Assembly: GCA_003342895.1 (NCBI GenBank)
Contig: PTFA01000035.1
Coordinates: forward strand, 1,377,661 to 1,441,660
Source: Casuarius casuarius
Taxonomy: Eukaryota > Chordata > Aves > Casuariiformes > Casuariidae
Reading direction: 5' to 3'
DNA: 64,000 nucleotides
Shown: piece by piece, positions 54,770-64,000 of the stretch
Layout: each line of letters opens with the position of its first letter
Numbering within the stretch: position 1 is the stretch's first letter
Made by a program: the position numbers and the translations under genes
The notes under the pieces: model-generated
Seen by the model: only the letters and a program-made list of their open reading frames with translations
Database searches by the model: none
What the model was told of the DNA's origin: nothing

Positions 54770-57700
54770 TTGTACTGTACAGGCTTTTCCTACATCTTCC
54801 CATCTCTAGGGAAAAGCTGCATTGCTGAATCTTGTTGTCACCTTTAGACTCACAGGAATAAAGAACGAAACCAAAAGGAAAAAAAAAAGGATATTTAAAA
54901 AGTTGCCTTACATGCCATTATGCTGTGACTATATTCTGGTCCTTCATTGATCACACGGACTCCACAGAACTACAGCCTCAAACAGTTCCGTGACTCTAAA
55001 ATAAAAATATAAAAATGAATGAGTTTTTATTTTCCTTCTGTAATTTGACAGCTGAAATGCAAGAGGTTATGAACAAGTCCCTCACGTTATCTCTGTATTA
55101 TTTGGCATATTTCGGACTTCTTTCTTATCCAACAGTTTATTTAGAGATCCCAGTCCATATTCTTGGGAGGAGAGCTACTGATACAGCATTCCACTTAAAT
55201 TTTGAAGAGCAAAAGACAACTAGAACTGACACAGTGTGCTCACAGTGCCGACTTCCTCAGCCAGCAATCCTTCTTCCTGACATGTATTTCGAATTCTGAT
55301 CCTCCTACCAAATAAAAGAGCTAGGATCTAGGATTTACAATTAATACAAAGAATTACTGCATCAACTATGATGCTTATGAGACAGAATAAATAGTCTGCC
55401 TTTCTCCCTTTATTCAAATGCAGTTGAAGAACTTTCACTTGCATAGTAACAAATGCAACCATAAAAATCCTTAACAAAAGGAAATTGCCTTTTCCACCAT
55501 TCACTCAAATGTATTTCAAGAGCTAGTTTATTTGTGGGGATTTTTTTTCTGGATGAAAATATACTTTATCATGTAGTTGGTTAGATCTTTTCCTGTAAAG
55601 ATGACACAAGAAGTGGCAGAAGATTTTATTTCCTACTTACTCATTTCTTCACAAAAAATCTTTTCTCTTTTACACACACATGTTTCATAATACACATTTT
55701 CTTAACATCTAGAAACTTCAAAGGATCACTATTTTTATTCCTTTTTTAACACGTATTTCTTTTTTTCCTCCTAGTATTTATTAATGTGTGGAATATGAGT
55801 GCTGCAAAAAGAGAACTGCTGTTTATTCTTCCAGAGCGGTACAAGCTGCTTTTCTCATTCCTACTGTGAACTACTTTGAACATCATTTCCATTGAGTATG
55901 CCAACTTTTCATATTTTGTGATCCAAGGCCTCCTAATTTCATAGCCAGCTTGCATCACCACGCAAGTTCAATTTCTATTTTATACCGTAAGGATTACAGT
56001 GGTGAAATCTGACTCGGTTACCTTAAGGCTAAAAAAAATGAAGTTTTGATCAATGATCACTGTCAGTTTTAACACACATTTTCTTTAATCCTGCTTAGAG
56101 TCCTGGAGCCATCAGAGTTGTTTTTGCTGTAGTTAATTTGGGTTCTTGGACTGGAAACAACCCTTAATTTTAATCATAAAAGTTTGTTCATGTCAACCAC
56201 ATTTTTGGATCTGTTAAAGTTTCATTAAATATGTTGTCTGCTCAGCTGTGCTTTGAGACTTAGGTGATGCTGTCTAACTTTTATAGAACAGTTATTTATG
56301 ACTGTCAATTTTCTGTCAAGCTCCTTAGATGATACAGCTTTGAATATGTGAAAGGCAAGACACTTACTTTAAACAAAAATAAGCTAAATGATGACACTGC
56401 AGGAAATAACAAGATGTGGAAATAAATGTAGTGGAAAAAGGACAAATCACCTCTATTTGATCCCGCATTCCCAATTTATTCACCTCCCCTCCTGCATCTC
56501 CCGTCTTCTCAAACACTTACATGAGAATATATAAAAGGAGAAAGCTTATATGTGATTAGTACTTATGGTTACTGAAGCAGAAGATAACCAGAATATCATA
56601 GTTGAAGCTTAATCTGTGCAGGCACCTTATTCAACAGAGCTGTTTCACTTCCATCCTGATCTATAGCCCCTTTTCCTTGTATATCACTTTTACCAGCTTC
56701 CAACAAACCATGAGGTGGGTTGCTAATGTGAAGTAAAGCCTCTCGTGGACCTGAGGAAGATTTCAAAACTAACTCTTGCAATGGGGATTTTCCTTTGACG
56801 GTAAGATGGGAGACCAGTTTACGCCACTGAGAACTTATTTCACCAAACTTTAACTCCCATATTCAGCAGGTTGTGAGATTTAGTTATTCATTAATCAAGA
56901 ATCTTGACACAGTGCTGATTATTCCATCTTATTTCTTAGCTTCTTGAGGTTTTACCTGTGTTTACAAGGACTACACTGTTACTTTTTTCATCACATCTTT
57001 GCTCCCTTAAAGGGACAATGCCTCTTTATTAACTTACCAGGTACTGTACAGAATTCTTTCTGGGTAGAGTTTACCTCGATTAAGGGAGACCATGAAAAAT
57101 CTCCATACTGCAAGATGGCACAAGGTTGGCAGTTGATTGAGCTGGCAGACACTTAAGCCAGGTATACATCTTGTGGTTAAGGTTTGCATACCAGCTTTAG
57201 CTGTGCTGAAATAGAAGGGAGTGTTGAGGAAAGAACTAAAAAAAAAAAGCAGGTATAATGTGGATATAATCTTGTTTCAAAGTCTCATGAAAATAGCACG
57301 AAAGGGAAACACATTCTTCTAAAAGGGATGTGGTCACTTAGGAGGCTAAGGTAGCATGACCCCAGGTACAGTGATAGCTGTTTTCCCTCCAGTGACTTCT
57401 ATCACCATATACTCCTTAAAAAAAAGTTCAGCTCCTCTGTTTTTATTAAGGTGCGTTAAGCTTTACCACACACATTGATTTCTTCCACATATTAATGTTT
57501 GAGAATGACTTTGCTAGAACAATTCCAGCCTATAAACTACACTGTAAAAATGCATGCAATCTACTCGTCTTGCACCTGAGAAGGGATGTTGATTTTATAT
57601 ACATAATGTTACTTAAGTGGGCATGAATTTTTAGACTATTGTGGTGTTTGGATGCCTATAAACCTACTGGTATTTTTAAGTTTCTTAGCAGATAAAACAT

Positions 57701-59200
57701 GTAAAGTACTTTGATTTTCGAAAACCAAGTAAGTGCCTCTTTGCAGCTTTGAAAATATATCTGTGTCTTTTTAGTTGCACACAATTATGTACTGTACTTC
57801 TTTTAAAATCTAGAAAAAGTAGTTTGACTACAACAGTACAGAGCTTGCATAAATAAAAGACTTGGAGCCAGAGATTCACATTAATGTCTGAGACTTACTG
57901 AATCTGAAATCTTATTTTCCCACGTCTACCTTTGTAAGCATGTACATAGCTCCTTAATATCAATCCTTAGGCTATGCAAGCATGTAGAAGTAGTTAATAC
58001 TTGTTTTTACTCCACCATTTTTGCCTGCTTCCTAATCTGGAAACAGTAGAGGTCTTAATTCCTTAACCAATTAATAATCCTGATTAAAGATCAGAATAAG
58101 TTTCAGTAGTCTATAGTTGAATAACCTCATTATCCAGAAAAAAATATATTCTACATTATTTGGTCCTCTACTTTTCAGAGACCCTATCTTTTTATCCTAT
58201 TCCATCATACAAACACGTGTGAGGGAAACAAGACACAGTTACATTACATTACTGCTCTTCCTTAAACAGCTGGGCATATATTTTAATATTAAAAAAAGAG
58301 TTATATACAACATAAAATTTTGTTCAATTTTAAATATAATATGTTTAAGAAAGTTTTAGAAGATCACAAAATTTAAGAAAAATTCCACATGATGGAAAAC
58401 TCCAAAATGTTATCACTGCCAGGAAGAACTTCATTCATTTCATCTGTTATCCATAATTTTCTTCTGCTGCTTTACTTACAACCACATCATTCAAACATCC
58501 TTCCACACAAACTTTTCTCATGCAGAACCTGCAGCCATGGCGACACTATTACACTTGTATTAAAAAGGAGACAAATTTGATCTCACTGAAGCAGAAATTT
58601 CTACAAGAATATTAAATAATACACAAAATCACTAGTCCAGAAATTGCTCCCAAGTTAAAGAGACAGAGCCAAGAAAAGTATGCTGAAAATAGACCAGCTT
58701 TTACCCAATTATTGATTAAACCGAAAAAACATTAAAAATCCTCCTCAACATTATTGGGACTGAGAAATCAACATCATAGCAAGGAGTCTTCCAAATTCTG
58801 TCTAAGTGCATATTCAACCAATTAGATTCTAAAAGCTGTTTTTACTGTCGGTTACAATAAAAGTAAACTTGTAACAGCAAAATGAGTTCATTGCCTGGAG
58901 GCTGATTTATCAATATATGTACCTATGAACAAGTATGTATTTACTGACTCAAACACTGACTCAAATGTGTCTTCTCAGGACTGAGATATTAGTTTCTAAT
59001 ATTGATTGACCATACATAACCAATACATAAGGTTACGACGGGTTACTGGCAGGATATTACAGGATATCAGCAGCTCATTTGGTAAACACGATATTCCATA
59101 GGTGTGACTGATATAGAGCTGGAATTTCTACATCTCTTTTCTACCATTCTACAAATTAGCATCAAACCGTAGATTCTGACCTATCGGTCTTTTAAATGGC
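54770..59200. other. AT-rich DNA without recognisable genes
   Basis: A stretch near 57150-57230 has wording similar to old reptile and bird repeats (CAGGTATACATCTTGTGGTT), too diverged to classify. Nothing else is supported. Confidence 0.5.
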
Positions 59201-59206
59201 CAAGGC

Positions 59207-59575
59207 CTATGTACTTGAGACGCATCCTAGCGAAGGCACAAAATAGTCACAAAAAACAAGCAAACCCCACATTTGGACCCAGCTCTTGTCCCTATGGACA
59301 CAGACAGTCCAGTGTTGTCCTTCAGTTTGCAAACAATAAGGCCTAAAAGTTATTTTCCTAAGCTTTTGAAGAAGGATGGAGAAAAAGAGGGTCCACAGGC
59401 AAACAGAGAGAAATTTATTGTTTTGGTTCAAGTCCTGACGGGCGACTTTCTGACTGGTGAGCGAGAGAGCACAGCTGCCCGACTGCTTCACTGCAAGGGT
59501 GTCAAGTTCCTCAAGAACCCTAAGACATGTCACTCATATGCCAAAACTAAACAACAACAAATACACCAAAGATAA
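59207..59575. other. Overlapping open frames, mildly CpG-bearing
   Basis: The + frame (59273-59575) and the - frame (59207-59533) overlap almost fully. The + frame contains REKFIVLVQVLTGDFLTG, superficially like the VLTG(D/E)(Y/F)T segment of PARP catalytic domains, and is followed by a GTGAGCGAG donor-like site at 59457. The rest of the frame has no PARP features, so homology is not claimed. Confidence 0.15.
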
Positions 59576-60196
59576 CATGCATCCCCTGGGCCTGTAGTCA
59601 AGTATTTTTTACTGTACCCAAACCCTTCAAATCGCCATGCAGAAAGGATTTCCTCAATTTCTAAACTCGGCCGCATCACACACTTGTAAGAAAGGCCTGA
59701 CTTCACAATTTCCTTGCTCATGTTCCTCCTCCAAGAAACCCCAACCTTTAAAATCATAATCTCTCAGAAGCCACTCCTTGGCAACATTTGCCTGTATGTA
59801 CAGGTACTTTATCTGAAATTGCTAGAGCAAATAAATTCTATCATATCTAATTGTCTTCTCTTCACCTGTTTCCCTTTCCCTCTCTCATCTTTGATACCCA
59901 GACCCTCTCCGAGCTCTTACCCCTCAGCAGGCCTTCACTTGCAGCAGAGAGCACTTGGTATCACAACAACCGCCTGCCCTGTTTCACATGCTTGACTTCT
60001 TTTCTATTGCTCCAAGACTCACTCCAGTATATAACAAAGAAAGATAACACAACCTGGAAACTCTTTCAGCTGTGCATGTTGGCCTATTTTATATTACTCC
60101 TAAATCAGTATTCATCTCGGCACTTAGAGGACTAAGACATCCTTACACACACACTCATTAAAATGTACACACATATTTGGGACCATGTACTATCTA

Positions 60197-60247
60197 TAAA
60201 TGCATATATGTGACTGCATATGTCTATACATACATATATATTTTTAA
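60197..60247. repeat. TA/TG-rich low-complexity tract
   Basis: Interrupted TATA, CATA and TATG motifs, preceded by a short CA-rich stretch near 60145. Confidence 0.8.
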
Positions 60248-62916
60248 TAGCTCATATGGACATGGATCAAGTGGTCCTGAGTTTGCATACTATTGGCCTA
60301 CATGCTTCAAAAAAAAAGGACTTTTTTCTACCATTCTGCTGCTTTCACTAATGCAAGCCCATGCGCTTTGAAGATAGTCAGAAATGCTAAAATGAGTCAT
60401 AAAGTGCTATGCCCTGTAATTAATCCTCTTTCGCAATGTGAAGGTTCATTGGGGGGGATAAGTTTAACTGTGTTGATCAGAGAGGATGGGAGAGTAAGAG
60501 AAAAAAGAGAAGTTATAAGGAGGCACACTTTGGCAAAATAAAAAGGAAGGATGATGGAGTAAGATGACAAGTGAAAGAGGGAAGAGAGAAAAGGGCTGAG
60601 AGAAAGGCAGTAAGGATATGATAAGCAATACTGCGAAAAATGACAGCACCGGAAATGAGAATGAAAGACCAGGAAGGAAATGAAACTATTGCCAGAAGAA
60701 GAGAGGGTTACACCATTAGGAAAACATCCTTTTACAGCTTTGTTTTAAGAAGACTTTAGGATCACAGTTGCACACTTCAGTCCCATATATTCCCCCTGAA
60801 CACCTTAGCTACTAACAATGAAAATTCAGCAAATAAATACTCTGTTAAAGTACTGATTGCCTAAGGCCATAGGTTAATGAGTATCTTTCTAACAGGTGAG
60901 CCCAGATTTAATTGAGAAAAGTGGACGAGAACAGGTTAAGATTCAGGTCCAACTGAACACCAAGCATGCTACCAGTATATTGAGAGTTACTACAATGGAC
61001 AAAAATGCTTCTCCATTTCTAAGAGCACAACTAGAAATAAAAAAAACCATTTTGCTAATAAATAGCAGAGATCATGATCATGAAATTAGTCATTTTTAAG
61101 AAAACAGTATTAGCCAACTGAATAGCTCTGGGTTGGAACTCTGTCTTTAACACATACCCACAATTTTCATTTTCAGAAGCAGTTGCTAGGATCCACTTCT
61201 GTTCCCTAGCAACATAATTTTAACCTACTTTCCTAGTGCATCTCTTAAAATGAACATGAAGTCTTTTTAGATGGAAATCTTTAGCTTTTCTATCAATACA
61301 AGAATACGCATATAATAGTAAATCAAATATCCTTCTGGATGAAGTTATTGAAAATTCATTTTCTTCCTGAAATTAAGTGAAGTGAATGGGAAAAATGATA
61401 ATGAAGGATCCCTGAAGCACCACACTCATTCAGTGTCTGGTGCCCTTATAATTCTGGACCTACTATCTTCTCTTGTAAATAAATTATATTTAGCTGTTAA
61501 TGGAAAAAAAATAAATTTTCAGGGGGAAAGTTTACTGGAGAATTTGAGAAAAGGGCATAATGAAAACAAGACTTTTAAAAATAAAGAATATCCTTTTTTA
61601 TTGCACAGGGATCTTTGGAGTGCAATATACTGGATATTAAAGAATATGACACTTGGCATGTTTTGAAGCCTCATGAAAAAAAAAAAGTTGAATAAAGGTC
61701 CTCTTTAAAAATTCATAAGAAATGATGTATATGCTAAGGGATACATACTCCCCAGTTCCAGTACCATTCTCACAGGCATTGTTTAGATATCATCTTCGTA
61801 AAATTAAAGCCCTTTGTTTTTTTAAGAAGCTGAGTGCTTCTGATCTGTAACTAATTAAGCAAGAATTACCACGCACTAAAAGTAGGACATTATTTGCATG
61901 TTCATGTTTTTTCATTTTCACTTCTCATCACACTAAATGAAACAGTATCATATCCAGATCATATCCCACAGCACAAGAGAGTTCTTTTGCTATCAGCCAG
62001 CAATGGGCAAAGTGGTATTTTCCTTCCGAGAGTTTGCAAACAAGCCTTGCACGCCCCCTGTAATTTACAGAAATCAATCTATAGGATGCCATTTTGTCTC
62101 TTTTCTGGCAGGCATTCCCATAACCTGCCAGCAAGACATGCACTTTAAATCCAGAATAACCCAGCAGGTTTAATCAATATGGGATCCAAAAAGACCTACT
62201 AGATTGCTTTAAACATATACTAATGCACAACTTATCAAGCTGGTACTCAGCTACCAGCTAAGGCACAGGGAGGCTAGAGACATTACCCAGATGGGGAACA
62301 CAGGAAAGCAATGCTCACATGTCCAAATTCTAAAGCACTTTTCCTACTTCTAAACATAAAAAATGAATACATACCTGTCCAGATTAATGAAAATGCTATG
62401 AGTTCACTCCTATGATTATTTATCAGCTCTTAGTATAAAGATGACTACTGATTTATTAGTAAAATTCAATCTCTAAAGTTTCATTAATCTTATAAGACAT
62501 TATTCAAAATTGATGTGTTACTAGCTATTTATTAAAATGATTTATTTTTCTGTTTCTTCTTATTACACAATAAAAAGAGAAATAATACCATGTGATATGT
62601 GACAAATCATACACAACAAACAAAAGAAAGTGTACAAATCATCAGCAACATGGAAACTGACTTTTTTCACAAACTATTCATAGAAACCTTTGTAAAATTC
62701 TAACACTGATCCAAACATTTTGCAAGGAAGAGAAGAAAAAAGCTAGATACATTGGTAATTTAATTGCAATTAATGATAAATGATCAACTCTAACATTTAT
62801 AGAAAATTCTCCTGATTTATGTAAAATGTATTTGAATTGGAAAAACGTTCTTGAAGTAATTACACGGATAATAAATTGCCTTACTTCAGTAACTCTTCTA
62901 AAGATAAGCCTAAGTT

Positions 62917-62932
62917 TACCATCATGATGGTA
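62917..62932. repeat. 16-bp perfect palindrome TACCATCATGATGGTA
   Basis: An exact self-complementary 16-mer with no spacer. The flanks do not extend it. No known factor site is recognised beyond ATCATGAT. Confidence 0.7.
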
Positions 62933-64000
62933 CACCCGTGTTGAACAAGAAGCTAGTACATGCTTGCAAAAGATATTATTACTCATCAGCGGAATAACTC
63001 ACGACTGGAATCATAGGTATTTGACAATTTAATGATTTGGTAGACACTCTGGTATTTAATGTATTAAGATATCTTTCCTGCATTATAAATGCTCATTTCT
63101 GAGATGCTGCTGCACTGTAGCGGCATGGTATCCCACTATAGTTGTCTAATTCCTACTAAAACATTATCCCAGGACTCAACATTTCTATTTCAATATGGTT
63201 ACTTTCAGATGAACCAATGATTAAGAGATGGTCATTTTTATAAAGGTTAATACAATAAACAGTTTTCAGAAATTCTACAAATACCTATCTCTCAAGGAAG
63301 TATTAAACACCAGTGTAACTGCATACATAAAAAAACAAGTAAGGAGTTTGGGAAGCGTTTAGTGTAGCCCTCAGACTTTATTTGGTTAATAGGTTATATT
63401 TTTTAAACCTTTGCAAATCCACAGGGAGGAATGTGAGAAGCCACTGCCTTCTCAATATTGATTTTTATGTTATGGAACACAGAAAAAAAAACAAACAGAA
63501 ATGAGACAGACAGGAATATCAAAATATGGGAAACTTCAAAGGAATAGAGATGTCTATCTGCCTTCCAAAGTAAACACCTGAAGATTAAATGGAATGGGTT
63601 TGTAATACATGCCAAGTCTGGTCACAGATTTCAACATCTTTTATGCTTAATGCTGTCCAGAGGAAGAGATCAAAATATCTGAGACCTGTATTAAGAATGA
63701 AACCACAACATTGCTTTCACAGTTGTGTTACTGAGCACCTGAAGAAACATGAAAAGAGGCTGACCTTCAATAACCACTCAGAGATAGAAAGGAATGAGAT
63801 TTAAATTCAGATTAGCTCTACTGCGGGAAAGTTCCTGCTCAGAAGAGATCTGAGGGAGTTGAATTTTCCTTTGGACTTGATGTTAAATGTAAGAACATTT
63901 ACAGTTCTTTGGTTGTAAAAAAGGGGATGTGGCTTGCAAGGGAAAAGAGAAACATCAGGCAGCCTCAGCAAACTCACTTCTTGGAGAATTATACAGACAT

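Larger units (their letters stand above)
59580..64000. other. AT-rich DNA without recognisable genes
   Basis: Includes a purine-rich patch at 60476-60620, a TCATGATCATGA palindrome at 61072-61083 and the 16-base palindrome near 62925. Open frames up to about 100 codons lack exon context. Confidence 0.55.

Noticed and set aside
59273..59575. A PARP-like catalytic fragment (VLTGDF segment)
   Set aside because: Only about ten residues resemble the PARP motif. The residues before and after do not follow the family, and an antisense frame is equally open.
1..64000. tRNA, 5S rRNA, U6, 7SK or CRISPR sequences
   Set aside because: No GGTTCRANTCC-type box B context, U6 or 5S wording, or regularly spaced direct repeats with unique spacers were seen on either strand.
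1..64000. An endogenous retrovirus or full-length LINE
   Set aside because: No paired long terminal repeats, primer-binding site, polymerase motifs or reverse transcriptase frames were found; only CR1 3' ends are present.

Overview
The window reads as nuclear DNA of a bird. Two fragments match the 3' end of the avian CR1 LINE (about 21650-21808 and 45330-45403): a TTGGACCAGATGATCTC-like block, then GGTCCCTTCC, then ATTCTGTG-type octamers at the very end. Typical mammalian repeats (Alu, B1, L1) are absent, dispersed repeats are sparse, and the background is AT-rich. No operons, ribosome binding sites or long coding regions are present, so bacterial-style reading does not apply. Many of the longer open frames open with GTG or TTG rather than ATG (for example 18648-19259) and cannot be taken as eukaryotic start-to-stop genes.

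No protein-coding gene can be named with confidence. The window is best read as a large intron or an intergenic interval. It contains several exon-like segments: an open frame between a good splice acceptor and a donor, or an acceptor, an open frame, a stop and an AATAAA. The best on the + strand are 28940-29038 (99 bases, one frame open throughout, strong signals at both ends) and a phase-consistent chain ending in a stop and a poly(A) signal at 24519-25433, with a possible earlier piece at 24119. On the - strand there is a frame-compatible pair at 2784-2726 and 1282-1187, and possible last exons at 6831-6733, 27954-27837, 31697-31606 and 32728-32495. With 128 kb of strand to search, some such patterns arise by chance, so confidence stays low.

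Layout. 1-7000: AT-rich DNA with a CpG cluster (1430-1558) and - strand exon-like pieces. 7000-14800: nothing beyond simple repeats. 14800-15000: a CpG-bearing exon-like island. 15000-24000: mostly plain DNA with the clearest CR1 copy. 24100-25450: the + strand candidate chain. 27700-29100: a GC-richer stretch with exon-like pieces on both strands. 30000-33000: plain DNA with - strand candidates. 36000-38700: a hairpin with homeodomain-type cores, a 165-base polypurine pentanucleotide array, and an inverted repeat. 41500-45400: an 18-base palindrome, two related copies of an old sauropsid repeat, an AT-rich hairpin cluster and a second CR1 end. 45400-64000: plain AT-rich DNA with GC-richer patches near 48.8-49.2 kb and 53.5-54.7 kb.

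The statistically strongest objects are the pentanucleotide array, the palindromes and inverted repeats, and the CR1 ends. No previously undescribed system can be demonstrated from sequence alone. The leads worth testing are the exon-like islands and the palindromic putative regulatory sites.
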